DNA of 64,000 nucleotides from Actibacterium lipolyticum (GCF_900184935.1 NZ_FXYE01000001.1:310001-374000); one strand, 5' to 3'. Shown: positions 32,274 through 41,707, counted from the first letter of the stretch. Translations and numbers: made by a program. The notes: generated by a model not told the origin, from the sequence alone.

Positions 32274-32611
32274 AAGGTTAGCCTATCCAAAACGTTTTGC
32301 CCGATAAAATGATCTGTTGTGCGGGGTAACATCACAGTCGTTGATAATAGTCAGATTCGCGCAGGCGTTGTGCGCTTAATCACGGCAATTTTTCTGTTTT
32401 AGCGCCTGATGCTGAAATACAAAGTCAAAACAACGCTTGGGATGTTTTAGGTTCGCCAGCCACCTGTTCAGATCGTTCAAAGACGCCTTTATCGTCGAAG
32501 CTCCGTCGCCGCCACTGAAACTATTCCTGATCCAGATGCGTTGAGCCTTCGTAATGAAAATATACGACGTCAGTTAAATATCGACAGCCACGCAAACCCA
32601 GGGGGGCGCAA
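32274..32611. other. 338-bp divergent regulatory region, GST versus rpoH2
   Basis: No gene fits here. The region carries an RpoE-like promoter for rpoH2 (32528-32557), and its left half must hold the GST promoter, which I could not identify. It is A/T-richer than its surroundings. No hairpin terminator is evident. Confidence 0.5.
32528..32557 (+). promoter_or_regulatory. Candidate RpoE (ECF11)-type promoter of rpoH2
   Basis: TGATCC at 32528-32533, 18 bases, then TAATGA at 32552-32557, 55 bases before the rpoH2 start codon. TGATCC is the -35 element of Rhodobacter RpoE promoters, and RpoE is known to drive rpoHII under singlet oxygen stress. Confidence 0.6.
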
Positions 32612-33490
32612 ATGGCACTTGATGGAAACCCTGAACGGACCTTTTCACGCCGCGCAATGACGGCGGAATTACTGGACGCGGAAACAGAGCTTCAACTTGC
32701 GTATGCATGGCGCGATCAGCGCGATGAACAGGCCCTGCATCGTCTGATAACGGCATATATGCGCTTGGCTATTTCCATGGCGTCCAAGTTCAAACGCTAT
32801 GGCGCCTCGATGAATGATCTTATTCAGGAGGCAAGCCTTGGGTTGATGAAGGCCGCTGACAAGTTTGACCCCGATCGCGGCGTGCGCTTTTCGACCTATG
32901 CCGTTTGGTGGATCAAAGCGTCGATCCAAGATCACGTGATGCGCAATTGGTCGATGGTGCGGACGGGTTCAACCTCTTCGCAGAAATCGTTGTTCTTCAA
33001 CATGCGCCGGATACAGGCTCAGTTGGAACGGCAGGCGATGTCGAAGGGCGAAACGCTTGACCGCCACCAACTGCGCCAGCTTATCGCAACCGAAGTCGGC
33101 GTTTCCCTTGGCGACGTAGAAATGATGGAGGGGCGGCTTTCCGGGTCTGACTTTTCGCTAAACGCGACCCAATCGACCGAGGATGACGGCCGCGAATGGA
33201 TCGACGCGTTGGAAGATGACGGGGTGCAGGCCGCCGAAACTGTCGCGCAAGATCATGACTTGGCCACGCTGCGCGTTTGGTTGACCGACGCCATTGCGCA
33301 ACTGAGTGACCGTGAACAGTTCATCGTTCGCGAACGTAAACTGCGCGATCAACCGCGAACGCTTGAAAGCCTTGGTGACGAACTTGGCCTATCGAAAGAG
33401 CGCGTGCGCCAACTAGAGGCTGCGGCCTTCGGAAAAATGCGCAAAACCCTTGAAGCGCACGGCGGTGAGGTGCATGAATTCTTGTTGTGA
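32612..33490 (+). CDS. rpoH2: RNA polymerase sigma factor RpoH, RpoHII-like, 292 aa
   Basis: A sigma-70 family heat-shock type factor. Region 2 shows YMRLAISMASKFKRYGASMNDLIQEASLGLMKAADKFD and the -10 recognition helix RFSTYAVWWIKASIQDHVM; the RpoH box region is QKSLFFNMRR; region 4 is RTLESLGDELGLSKERVRQLEAAAF. The second-type RpoH features and the RpoE-like promoter upstream favour RpoHII, which in Rhodobacter directs oxidative-stress genes. It starts at ATG 32612 after GGGGGGCGCAA. The chaN-like gene begins with GTG overlapping its stop, so the two are coupled. Confidence 0.9.
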   Translation: MALDGNPERTFSRRAMTAELLDAETELQLAYAWRDQRDEQALHRLITAYMRLAISMASKFKRYGASMNDLIQEASLGLMKAADKFDPDRGVRFSTYAVWWIKASIQDHVMRNWSMVRTGSTSSQKSLFFNMRRIQAQLERQAMSKGETLDRHQLRQLIATEVGVSLGDVEMMEGRLSGSDFSLNATQSTEDDGREWIDALEDDGVQAAETVAQDHDLATLRVWLTDAIAQLSDREQFIVRERKLRDQPRTLESLGDELGLSKERVRQLEAAAFGKMRKTLEAHGGEVHEFLL

Positions 33491-34302
33491 AACACGTCAT
33501 CTCCCTTTGTTGCTTTCTTGCCGGTTTTGCGCACGCGTCTAGCGCGTCGTCGCAACAGATTGCGCCAGATGCGCTGACCCGCTTGCCGGATGCCGATGTG
33601 GTCATCTTGGGCGAAATTCACGACAATCCAGTCCATCACACCAATCAGGCCTTGGCCCTGCGCGCGCTTCAGCCCCGTGCGGTGGTGTTTGAGATGTTGG
33701 ATAGCGATCAAGCCGCGCGGATTGAAGACGTTGACCGCGCCGATGCCAGCGCGCTTGAGCAGGCTTTGAATTGGGGCGAAAGCGGTTGGCCCGATTTCAC
33801 GATCTATCACCCGGTTTTCACGGCTTCCCCCGGTGCCGTTATCTATGGCGGTGGGCTTGCGCGTGCGCAGGTGCGTCGCGCGATCACAGAAGGGGCCGCA
33901 GCCGTGTTTGGCCCTGACGCGGGTTCATTTGACTTGGCCGAACCCTTGGACGAAACGCAGCAATCCGAACGCGAAGAGGGGCAGCAGCTGGCCCATTGCA
34001 ACGCTTTGCCACCCGAATTACTGCCCGGCATGGTCGAGGCGCAGCGCTTGCGCGACGCTGGCTTGGCGCGGGCCGTGAAACAGGCGCTGGATGAAACCGG
34101 TGGCCCGGTTGCCGTGATTACGGGCAACGGCCATGCGCGCAAAGATTGGGGGCTTGCCTACGCTTTGAACGCCGCGGCGCCGGATGTAAGCATTCTGTCC
34201 ATCGGGCAATTCGAAGATGCACCAGACACCCCAACCCCGTTCGATCTGTGGCTGGTAACTCCGCCGACCGAAAGGGAAGATCCCTGCGCCGCTTTTCAAT
34301 AG
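33487..34302 (+). CDS. ChaN family haem/iron-regulated protein, 271 aa
   Basis: The ChaN-type (DUF399) domain is recognised from DADVVILGEIHDNPVHHTNQ near the N-terminus, VVFEMLDSDQAARI and the C-terminal GNGHARKDWGLAYAL. An N-terminal signal-like segment (ISLCCFLAGFAHASSA) suggests export; a strict lipobox is not clear. ChaN from Campylobacter binds two cofacial haems at an outer-membrane site; function here is inferred. The GTG start overlaps the rpoH2 stop by 4 bases, placing it under RpoE-like control, fitting a stress or haem-handling role. Confidence 0.8.
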   Translation: MKHVISLCCFLAGFAHASSASSQQIAPDALTRLPDADVVILGEIHDNPVHHTNQALALRALQPRAVVFEMLDSDQAARIEDVDRADASALEQALNWGESGWPDFTIYHPVFTASPGAVIYGGGLARAQVRRAITEGAAAVFGPDAGSFDLAEPLDETQQSEREEGQQLAHCNALPPELLPGMVEAQRLRDAGLARAVKQALDETGGPVAVITGNGHARKDWGLAYALNAAAPDVSILSIGQFEDAPDTPTPFDLWLVTPPTEREDPCAAFQ

Positions 34303-34327
34303 TAACGCCGCCCAAGGGTCGCGGCTT

Positions 34328-34355
34328 CTTGTAAGCTTGGTTTAATCGCCATACT
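34328..34355 (+). promoter_or_regulatory. Candidate RpoH-type promoter before coaBC
   Basis: CTTGTAA (34328-34334), 14 bases, then CCATACT (34349-34355) resembles the sigma-32 consensus CTTGAAA-N11-16-CCCATnT. It ends 28 bases before the coaBC start. Two mismatches are present, so support is moderate. Confidence 0.35.
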
Positions 34356-34383
34356 GTCGGCCTTGCTAAAATCGGGGGCACGG

Positions 34384-35577
34384 ATGCTGGCAGGCAAACG
34401 CATTCTATTGATCATCGGCGGCGGGATCGCGGCATTCAAATCCTTGGATCTGATCCGGCGGCTGCGGGAACGCGGCGCAACAGTGACGCCAGTTCTGACC
34501 ACGGCGGCTGAAGAATTCGTAACGCCGCTGTCCGCTTCGGCATTGGCCGCGCAAAAGGTTTACCGCGATCTGTTCGATCTGACAGACGAGGCCGAAATGG
34601 GGCATATCGAACTGTCCCGCTCGGCGGATTTGGTGGTTGTTGCACCGGCGACGGCGGATCTGATGGGTAAAATGGCGGGCGGTTTAGCGAATGACCTTGC
34701 CTCAACCCTGTTGATGGCCACCGACAAGCGCGTGTTGATCGCGCCAGCGATGAATGTGCGCATGTGGCTGCACCCGGCCACACAGCGCAACATCGCGCTG
34801 TTGAAAGAAGATGGGGTGTTGTTCGCCGGCCCGACCGAAGGCGATATGGCCTGTGGTGAATTCGGCCCCGGCCGCATGGCAGAACCGTTAGAGATTGTGG
34901 CCGCCGTAGAAGCCGCACTGGCCGATGGGCCACTGAAGGGCAAGCGCATCATTGTGACTTCGGGGCCGACACATGAACCGATTGACCCGGTCCGCTATAT
35001 CGCGAACCGTTCGTCGGGGGCGCAGGGCACGGCCTTGGCGCGTTCGTTGGCCGCGCTTGGGGCAGAGGTTGTATTTGTGACAGGCCCCGCCGATGTCGCC
35101 CCGCCTGATGGGGTTGTGGTGGAAAAGGTCCAGACAGCGAAACAGATGCTGGATGCGGTTCAGGCCGCTCTGCCGGCCGATGCTGCGGTTTTCGCGGCCG
35201 CCGTTGCCGATTGGCATGTGACCAACGCGGCCGACAGCAAAATCAAAAAGACCAAATCGGGCCTGCCGATGCTGGAATTTGCAGAAAACCCAGACATCTT
35301 GGCGACCGTAAGCCAGATGAAAACGGGCCGCCCGGGCCTAGTGGTTGGCTTTGCGGCGGAAACCGATGACGTGGTCGCCCACGCCACCGCCAAGCGCGCG
35401 CGCAAGGGGTGTGACTGGATCGTCGCGAATGATGTTTCGCCCGAAACCGGCATCATGGGCGGTTCGGAAAATGCGGTAACGCTGATTTCGGATGACGGGG
35501 CTGATAGCTGGCCGCGCATGGGGAAAGATCAGGTGGCCAACCGCCTTGCACAACTGATTGGCGAGGCGCTGAAATGA
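34384..35577 (+). CDS. coaBC: Bifunctional CoaBC: phosphopantothenoylcysteine decarboxylase / phosphopantothenate-cysteine ligase, 397 aa
   Basis: An N-terminal flavoprotein decarboxylase (Coa[24 protein letters not shown], and [18 protein letters not shown] with the PXMNXXMW-like motif, and [13 protein letters not shown]) is followed by a C-terminal ligase (Coa[40 protein letters not shown], and KIKK). It makes 4'-phosphopantetheine for CoA. ATG at 34384 with GGGGG upstream is chosen; a TTG seven codons earlier is also in frame. dut overlaps its end by 4 bases. This pairing of coaBC and dut is common in bacteria. Confidence 0.95.
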   Translation: MLAGKRILLIIGGGIAAFKSLDLIRRLRERGATVTPVLTTAAEEFVTPLSASALAAQKVYRDLFDLTDEAEMGHIELSRSADLVVVAPATADLMGKMAGGLANDLASTLLMATDKRVLIAPAMNVRMWLHPATQRNIALLKEDGVLFAGPTEGDMACGEFGPGRMAEPLEIVAAVEAALADGPLKGKRIIVTSGPTHEPIDPVRYIANRSSGAQGTALARSLAALGAEVVFVTGPADVAPPDGVVVEKVQTAKQMLDAVQAALPADAAVFAAAVADWHVTNAADSKIKKTKSGLPMLEFAENPDILATVSQMKTGRPGLVVGFAAETDDVVAHATAKRARKGCDWIVANDVSPETGIMGGSENAVTLISDDGADSWPRMGKDQVANRLAQLIGEALK

Positions 35578-36041
35578 CACCGACCGTTCAGATTCTTTGG
35601 GACGACTGGGCGGATACAGCCCTGCCACTGCCATCCTATGAAACGCCGGGCGCGGCGGGCGCAGATATTCGCGCGAACTTGCCCGCAGATATTCGCGAAA
35701 CTGGTTTCACGCTGCAACCGATGGAACGGCGGATTGCGCCAACCGGCATTCGGCTGGAAATTCCGCAAGGGTATGAGGTGCAGATCAGGCCGCGTTCGGG
35801 GCTGTCATTGAAGCACGGAATTACGCTGCCCAACACGCCGGGCACGATCGACAGTGACTATCGCGGGCCGCTGGGGGTCATTCTGGTTAACTTGGGCACC
35901 GAACCCTACACGGTGCATCACGGCGACCGGATCGCGCAGATGATCGTCGCGCCGGTGGTTCAGGCCGCATTCACCGTTGTGGATGGCCTAACAGAGACTG
36001 ACCGCGGGGCTGGCGGTTTCGGTTCAACCGGGCGCGGCTGA
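35574..36041 (+). CDS. dut: Deoxyuridine 5'-triphosphate nucleotidohydrolase (dUTPase), 155 aa
   Basis: All five trimeric dUTPase motifs are visible: [10 protein letters not shown] (motif 1), [11 protein letters not shown] (motif 2), [17 protein letters not shown] (motif 3), [12 protein letters not shown] (motif 4) and the C-terminal [12 protein letters not shown] (motif 5). It hydrolyses dUTP to dUMP, preventing uracil incorporation. The start overlaps coaBC by 4 bases and the stop overlaps the next start by 1 base, so the three genes are translationally coupled. Confidence 0.95.
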   Translation: MTPTVQILWDDWADTALPLPSYETPGAAGADIRANLPADIRETGFTLQPMERRIAPTGIRLEIPQGYEVQIRPRSGLSLKHGITLPNTPGTIDSDYRGPLGVILVNLGTEPYTVHHGDRIAQMIVAPVVQAAFTVVDGLTETDRGAGGFGSTGRG

Positions 36042-37084
36042 TGGGGTTGGTCTTTGCCATGGCAGCGGTCCTGTGGGGCATTGGTCATGTGATGAAAACC
36101 CCGATCAAGGCGCGGATATTGATGATCGCGCTTTTGTATGTGGCGGTTCTGATTGTTCAGGTCGTCTTTCCCGATGGGCACGCGTTGCGCCAAGCCACGG
36201 GCGGTTCAAAAGAAGCCTGGTTCGGCCTTGGCGCGGTGGTTGGCATCGTTGCGGGGTATCGTCACCTTTTGGGGCGGCTTAAGGCCAAGGCGCGCCCGGC
36301 TGAAACTGCAAAGCCGAAAGGCACGTTTTCACCGGCAGAGTTGGACCGCTACGCCCGCCACATCGTCCTGCGCGAGGTCGGCGGCCCGGGTCAGAAAAGC
36401 CTGAAAGACGCCAAAGTTCTGGTGATTGGGGCAGGGGGTCTTGGTTCGCCTGTGTTGCTCTATCTGGCGGCGGCAGGCGTGGGCACCATTGGCGTTATTG
36501 ATGATGACGAGGTGGATGCCTCAAATCTTCAGCGTCAGGTTATTCATACCGACGCGCGCATCGGCATGCCCAAGGTCTTTTCCGCCGAAGAAGCGATGCG
36601 CGCGCTTAACCCCTATATCACCGTGCGCCCCTATCACCGGCGTCTGGAAGAGGCCGACGCCGCGGATTTGTTCGCCGAATACGACCTTGTGCTGGATGGC
36701 ACAGATAATTTCCAAACTCGTTTCATGGTCAATCGCGTTGCTGTAGCAACTGAAACTCCGCTGATCGCTGCCGCGATTGCCCAGTGGGAAGGGCAGATCA
36801 GCCTGTATGCCCCCGCCGGTGATGCGCCGTGTTATCAGTGCATCTTTCCCGAAGCGCCCGCCGATGGGCTTGCCCCCAGCTGTGCCGAGGCAGGCGTGAT
36901 GGGCGCGCTTCCCGGCGTTGTCGGTTCGATGATGGCAGTTGAGGCGATTAAGGAAATCACCGGCGCCGGGGCCAGTTTGCGCGGGCGGATGCTTCTTTAC
37001 GATGCGCTTTATGGTGAAAACCGTCAGGTCACGCTGAAACGGCGCGCAAACTGCCCGATCTGCGGCAACCCGGATCACGCCTAA
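36041..37084 (+). CDS. Membrane-anchored MoeB/ThiF/HesA E1-like adenylyltransferase, 347 aa
   Basis: The C-terminal two thirds is an E1-like ThiF domain: RYARHIVLREVGGPGQKSL, ATP-binding VLVIGAGGLGSP (about 126-137), SNLQRQVIH, and the zinc pairs CYQC (264/267) and CPIC (338/341), matching MoeB/ThiF enzymes that adenylate the C-terminus of MoaD- or ThiS-like sulfur carriers. Residues 1-78, however, contain three hydrophobic segments (about 1-17, 25-44 and 59-75), giving a membrane anchor not usual for MoeB. Molybdopterin synthesis is suggested by xanthine dehydrogenase in the window, but ThiS activation is equally possible. It is coupled to dut by a 1-base overlap. Confidence 0.83.
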   Translation: MGLVFAMAAVLWGIGHVMKTPIKARILMIALLYVAVLIVQVVFPDGHALRQATGGSKEAWFGLGAVVGIVAGYRHLLGRLKAKARPAETAKPKGTFSPAELDRYARHIVLREVGGPGQKSLKDAKVLVIGAGGLGSPVLLYLAAAGVGTIGVIDDDEVDASNLQRQVIHTDARIGMPKVFSAEEAMRALNPYITVRPYHRRLEEADAADLFAEYDLVLDGTDNFQTRFMVNRVAVATETPLIAAAIAQWEGQISLYAPAGDAPCYQCIFPEAPADGLAPSCAEAGVMGALPGVVGSMMAVEAIKEITGAGASLRGRMLLYDALYGENRQVTLKRRANCPICGNPDHA

Positions 37085-37150
37085 GCTAGACAGCGCCAGC
37101 AATCGCGCCCTAACGTGGCTTATATCGCCATTTTACGGGGAGCTTTCATC

Positions 37151-37939
37151 ATGAAAATTATCGCCGCCCTGACCGGGCTTGCCACCGCCGCATTCGCCAC
37201 CATAGCCACCGCTGAATTGCCCGATTTGAATGGGCGAGAGGTGGTCGTGGTCACCGAAAATGCCTATCCGCCCCTGCAATTTGTAGAGCCGGGTACCGGC
37301 GACGCCATCGGGTGGGAATATGACGCGATGGCCGAAATCGCCAAGCGTCTGAACTTTGCGCTGGAATACGAAAACATCAGCTGGGACGCGATGATCCCCG
37401 CCGTTTCTGAAGGGCAGTATGATCTGGGAATGACGGGCATTACGATCCGTGATGACCGCAAAGAAAAGGTCGATTTTTCCGCCCCGTATATGCGTTCGGA
37501 AATGGTGATGCTTGTCCGTGGCGATGAAGAGCGGTTCGCCGACGCAAAAAGCTTTGCCGCGAACGAAGACCTCTTGATGGCCGCACAACCGGGCACCACG
37601 CCGTTTTACGTTGGGGTTTACGATGTGCTGGACGGGAACGAACAGAACCCGCGCATCGTAACATTTGAAACTTTCGGTGCCGGGGTTCAGGCCCTGCGCA
37701 CGGGTGACGTTGACCTTGCGCTGACCGATAGCACCGCTGGCAACGGGTACGTCACCGCGTCGAACGGCGGGCTGAAGATTGTGGGTGATCCGCTGGGAAC
37801 CGAGGATTTTGGGTTCATCTTCCCCAAAGGTTCTGACCTTGTTGCGCCGATCAACGCAGCCATTGCCGCGATGAAAGAGGATGGCACCATCGATGCGCTG
37901 AACCAGAAGTGGTTCCTCGACTATAAGCTTGGGGAATAG
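37151..37939 (+). CDS. Amino-acid ABC transporter periplasmic binding protein, 262 aa
   Basis: A signal peptide ([20 protein letters not shown], cleaved near residue 21) precedes a type II periplasmic binding fold (SBP_bac_3): [58 protein letters not shown] and [19 protein letters not shown]. It belongs to the polar-amino-acid family; the ligand is unknown. ATG at 37151 is 6-8 bases after a purine-rich GGGGAG. The permease follows after 21 bp and no ATPase gene is adjacent. Confidence 0.88.
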   Translation: MKIIAALTGLATAAFATIATAELPDLNGREVVVVTENAYPPLQFVEPGTGDAIGWEYDAMAEIAKRLNFALEYENISWDAMIPAVSEGQYDLGMTGITIRDDRKEKVDFSAPYMRSEMVMLVRGDEERFADAKSFAANEDLLMAAQPGTTPFYVGVYDVLDGNEQNPRIVTFETFGAGVQALRTGDVDLALTDSTAGNGYVTASNGGLKIVGDPLGTEDFGFIFPKGSDLVAPINAAIAAMKEDGTIDALNQKWFLDYKLGE

Positions 37940-37960
37940 GCCCGGCGTGGGCGCAACGCG

Positions 37961-38755
37961 ATGATCCCGGATACAAAGCCGGACAAGGATTTTCCGTGGT
38001 GGCTGATCTTCGCGGGCGGGCTTGCCGCGATGTTCCTTTACCGGGTGATTGCCGATGACCTTTACGCGCAGGTGTTCAGGACCCTGAGCAAGGGCATCGG
38101 CATCACCGTTTTCGTGACCGTGGTTGGGTTTTCGCTGGCGTGTCTGATTGGGCTGGCGCTGGCCACCGCGTGTCTTTCGCGGTTCTTGGTGCTGCGGCAA
38201 CTGGCGCGGTTCTACATCGAAATCGTGCGCGGCATCCCCATCCTTGTTTTGTTGCTCTATGTGGCTTTTGTTTTGGCCCCGGCAGCGGTGGCAGGATGGA
38301 ACTGGTTGGCAGAGGGGTTGGGCCAAGACCCCATTCGAACGCGCGATTTCCCGTTGTTGTGGCGGGCCGTTATGGCGTTGACCATCGGCTATTCCGCCTT
38401 CTTGGCAGAGGTGTTTCGCGCGGGCCTTCAATCTGTCGACGAAGGCCAGATCGAAGCGGCAGAGGCGCTGGGCCTGAATGGCTGGCAAAGGTTTCGTTAT
38501 ATCGTATTTCCACAAGCTTTCCGCATGATCCTGCCCCCGCTGGGCAATGATTTTGTTGCAATGGTGAAAGACAGCTCTTTGGTTTCGGTGCTGGGCGTGG
38601 CGGATATTACGCAGCTGGGTAAGGTCACTGCCGCCGGGAACTTTCGCTATTTTGAAACCTACAATGTGGTGGCGCTGATTTACCTTATGATGACGGTTTC
38701 GCTTTCCCTTTTGCTGCGAAAGTTCGAGGCGCGTCTAAGAAAACGCCCCGGTTAG
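37961..38755 (+). CDS. Amino-acid ABC transporter permease (HisM/GlnP type), 264 aa
   Basis: A BPD_transp_1 permease with the N-terminal segment WWLIFAGGLAAMFLYRVI and the HisMQ-type signature IGYSAFLAEVFRAGLQSVDEGQIEAAEALGLNGWQRFRY, in which the EAA loop contacts the ATPase. About five to six membrane helices are visible. It pairs with the binding protein 21 bp upstream. The following gene is an M3 peptidase, so the ATP-hydrolysing subunit must be encoded elsewhere or shared. Confidence 0.88.
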   Translation: MIPDTKPDKDFPWWLIFAGGLAAMFLYRVIADDLYAQVFRTLSKGIGITVFVTVVGFSLACLIGLALATACLSRFLVLRQLARFYIEIVRGIPILVLLLYVAFVLAPAAVAGWNWLAEGLGQDPIRTRDFPLLWRAVMALTIGYSAFLAEVFRAGLQSVDEGQIEAAEALGLNGWQRFRYIVFPQAFRMILPPLGNDFVAMVKDSSLVSVLGVADITQLGKVTAAGNFRYFETYNVVALIYLMMTVSLSLLLRKFEARLRKRPG

Positions 38756-38807
38756 CTCTGGAACTTCGCCCGGTCCGCGCATAGCTTTTCCCGCAAAGGA
38801 GAACGCA

Positions 38808-40832
38808 ATGACAAACCCGCTTCTGTCTGACTGGTCCACACCGTTTGAAATCGCGCCATATGCCGATATTTCGGACGAAGATTTCGCCCCCGCGTTCGAT
38901 GCGACGATGGATGAAAGCCGCGCGAACATCGCGGCAATCGCTGATAATGCTGACCCTGCGACCTTTGCCAACACCATCGAAGCCCTGGAAATGGCGGATG
39001 GGGCGCTGGACCGAATGCTGGGCGTGTTCTATTCCTTGGCGGGCACCGACAGCAACAAAACCCGCGAAGGGTTGCAGCGGGATTTCGCGCCAAAGCTTTC
39101 GGCCTATTCGTCCGAAATCACAATGAACGCAAAACTGTTCCAGCGGATCGAAGAGCTTTGGCAAAAACGCGAAACGCTTGGCCTGAACGATGAACAGATG
39201 CGGGTGCTGATGCTGACGCGCCGTGGTTTCGTGCGGTCCGGAGCGTTGCTGGAAGGGGCGGCGCGTGATCGGCTGAAAGATGTGAACGCGCGGCTTGCGG
39301 TGCTGGGCACAGAATTCACGCAGAACCTTTTGGCTGATGAACGTGAATGGTTCATGGACCTGTCCGAAGATGACCTGGAGGGGCTACCGGATTTCGTGAT
39401 CGCCACGGCCCGCGCCGCAGGTCAGGAAAAGGGTGCAGACGGGCCGGTTGTGACGCTGTCACGGTCGCTCATTGTTCCATTCCTGCAATTTTCGCCGCGT
39501 CGTGATTTGCGCGAAAAAGCGTACGAGGCATGGGTCGCGCGCGGCGCCAATGGCGGTGACACCGACAACCGCGCCATCGCAGCAGAGGTGCTGAACCTTC
39601 GCGCCGAACGGGCCACGCTTTTGGGATATGCGGATTTCGCCAGCTATAAGTTGGAAACCGAAATGGCCAAATCGCCCGACCGCGTGCGCGACCTGTTAAT
39701 GGCGGTGTGGGAGCCGGCAAAAGCATCGGCAAATGCAGACGCCGAGGTGCTGGCCGACATGATGCACAAGGACGGCGTGAATGGTCAGCTAGAGGCATGG
39801 GATTGGCGGTATTATTCTGAACAGCGCCGCAAGGCGGAACATGATCTGGATGAGGCAGAGCTAAAGCCATATTTCCAGCTTGATCGCATGATCGACGCAT
39901 CGTTCGACTGCGCAAACCGGCTTTTCGGGTTAGAGTTCGCCCCGCTGGATGTGCCGCTGCACAACCCCGATGCCCGCGCATGGGAGGTGACGCGAAACGG
40001 TGAACATGTCGCCGTGTTCATCGGTGATTACTTCGCGCGCGGGTCTAAACGGTCCGGGGCGTGGTGTTCGGCCAGCCGTTCGCAAAAGAAACTTGGCGGA
40101 AACACACGGCCCATCGTGCACAACGTCTGCAATTTCGCCAAACCCGCTGCGGGTGAGGCGGCGTTGTTGTCCTATGACGATGCGCGCACCCTGTTCCACG
40201 AATTCGGCCATGCGCTGCACCAGATGCTGTCGGATGTAACGTATGAGTCCATCTCTGGCACATCGGTCGCGCGTGACTTTGTTGAGCTGCCCAGCCAACT
40301 GTACGAACACTGGCTAGAGGTGCCAGAGGTGCTTGCGAAATATGCCACGCATGCCAAAACCGGCGAACCCATGCCAAAGGAAATGTTGGATCGCCTGCTT
40401 GCCGCCGCGACATATGACATGGGCTTCCAGACGGTTGAATATGTTGCCTCGGCCTTGGTCGATCTGGCCTTCCACGAAGGGCAGGCACCCGCCGACCCGA
40501 TGGCGAAACAGGACGAGGTGCTGAATGCCCTTGGCATGCCGCACGCCATCCGTATGCGCCATGCCACGCCGCATTTCGCGCATGTGTTCTCTGGGGACGG
40601 ATATTCCAGCGGCTATTACAGCTATATGTGGTCCGAAGTGATGGATGCTGACGCGTTTGAAGCGTTCGAAGAAGCCGGCAACGCGTTCGACCCAGAAACC
40701 GCCAAAAAGCTGGAAGGGTTCATCCTGTCCACCGGTGGTTCGCAGGAAGCCGAGGACCTTTACACTGCCTTCCGCGGCCGCCTGCCGGGGGTTGAGGCAT
40801 TGTTGAAAGGGCGTGGCCTGAACGCGGCTTAA
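38808..40832 (+). CDS. M3 family metallopeptidase (peptidyl-dipeptidase Dcp / oligopeptidase type), 674 aa
   Basis: The zinc motif HEFGHALH (about 463-470) with a downstream Glu defines the thimet-like M3 family. The N-terminus (NPLLSDWSTPFEIAPYADISDEDFAPAFDATM) and DYFARGSKRSGAWCSAS match Dcp/PrlC subfamilies. It degrades oligopeptides, releasing dipeptides from the C-terminus if Dcp-like. The length is typical. ATG at 38808 follows AAGGAG at ideal spacing. The gene is convergent with the CDF transporter, overlapping its stop by 4 bases. Confidence 0.93.
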   Translation: MTNPLLSDWSTPFEIAPYADISDEDFAPAFDATMDESRANIAAIADNADPATFANTIEALEMADGALDRMLGVFYSLAGTDSNKTREGLQRDFAPKLSAYSSEITMNAKLFQRIEELWQKRETLGLNDEQMRVLMLTRRGFVRSGALLEGAARDRLKDVNARLAVLGTEFTQNLLADEREWFMDLSEDDLEGLPDFVIATARAAGQEKGADGPVVTLSRSLIVPFLQFSPRRDLREKAYEAWVARGANGGDTDNRAIAAEVLNLRAERATLLGYADFASYKLETEMAKSPDRVRDLLMAVWEPAKASANADAEVLADMMHKDGVNGQLEAWDWRYYSEQRRKAEHDLDEAELKPYFQLDRMIDASFDCANRLFGLEFAPLDVPLHNPDARAWEVTRNGEHVAVFIGDYFARGSKRSGAWCSASRSQKKLGGNTRPIVHNVCNFAKPAAGEAALLSYDDARTLFHEFGHALHQMLSDVTYESISGTSVARDFVELPSQLYEHWLEVPEVLAKYATHAKTGEPMPKEMLDRLLAAATYDMGFQTVEYVASALVDLAFHEGQAPADPMAKQDEVLNALGMPHAIRMRHATPHFAHVFSGDGYSSGYYSYMWSEVMDADAFEAFEEAGNAFDPETAKKLEGFILSTGGSQEAEDLYTAFRGRLPGVEALLKGRGLNAA

Positions 40833-41707
40833 CGCACCGGGTCTTTGTGGATAATGACATCGGTGCCGGGGTAGGCGTCGATAATCGCGCGTTTCAATGC
40901 CGCGCCGATGTCATGCGCTTCTGTCAGGGTTTGGTCGCCATCAAGTTCGATGTGCAGGTTGACGAACACCTTGCTGCCCGCCGTGCGGGTTTGCATGTCG
41001 TGAAAACCGTGAACGCCGGGCCAGTTTCCGGCGATCTTTTCGATGCCTGCCACGATTTTGGGATCGGCGGCACGGTCCATCAGCGCATGCCACGCGTTTC
41101 TGCCGATGCCCAATGCGCCGACGGCCAACATCACAGCCGCACCCAAGGCAACCACGCTGTCCAACCGGGCGAACCCGAATTGCGCGGAGGCCCAAAGCGC
41201 CAGAATGGCCCCGATGTTGGGCAGGAGATCCCCCAGATAATGAAGCGAGTCGGCCTGAACCACCTTGCTTCCTGTGCGCCGCGCGACACGGCGTTGCCAT
41301 AGCACCAGCGCGATGGTCAGCACGATAGAGATGCTCATGACCAAAATCCCGCGCCCCTCGGCGGCCAAGGGGGCGGCGGTTTCGGCAAGCAGCCGTTGCG
41401 CAGAGGCCCAGAAGATCACGCCAGCAGATACAAGGATGAACAAAGATTGCCCCAGCGCGGCAAGGTCTTCGGCAGAAGAATGGCCAAATGCGTGGTCTTC
41501 ATCCGGTGGCCGCGCGGCATAGATGATCGCGGCAAGACCACCCAGCGATACCATCAGATCCAGCGCGCTGTCGGCAAGGGATGCGGCAACTGAAAGGGCG
41601 TGCGTTTCGCCAAGCGCCCATAGTTTCAGAAGCACCAGAACGAATGCCACCGTCACAGAGCCCAGCCCGGCCGACAGGTTCAGACGGCTATCTTGACGGG
41701 TGCTCAT
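40829..41707 (-). CDS. Cation diffusion facilitator (CDF) metal exporter, FieF-like, 292 aa
   Basis: Six membrane helices with the CDF metal sites: SLADSALDLMVSLGG (helix 2, DxxxD) and AVVLQADSLHYLGDLLPN-like VQADSLHYLGDLLPN (helix 5, HxxxD), plus PPDEDHAFGHSSAEDLA in the cytoplasmic loop. A C-terminal ferredoxin-like cytoplasmic domain (GVHGFHDMQTRTAGSKVFVNLHIELDGDQTL) ends in IIHKDP. The D/H/D/D set matches FieF/ZitB-type Zn/Fe(II)-proton antiporters; the cation is unproven. It is followed 85 bp upstream by an SH3 protein gene on the same strand. Confidence 0.9.
   Translation of the reverse strand: MSTRQDSRLNLSAGLGSVTVAFVLVLLKLWALGETHALSVAASLADSALDLMVSLGGLAAIIYAARPPDEDHAFGHSSAEDLAALGQSLFILVSAGVIFWASAQRLLAETAAPLAAEGRGILVMSISIVLTIALVLWQRRVARRTGSKVVQADSLHYLGDLLPNIGAILALWASAQFGFARLDSVVALGAAVMLAVGALGIGRNAWHALMDRAADPKIVAGIEKIAGNWPGVHGFHDMQTRTAGSKVFVNLHIELDGDQTLTEAHDIGAALKRAIIDAYPGTDVIIHKDPVR

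Noticed and set aside
37133-38515. 460-aa open frame opposite the amino-acid ABC genes
   Set aside because: Antisense shadow, lacking any recognisable motif.
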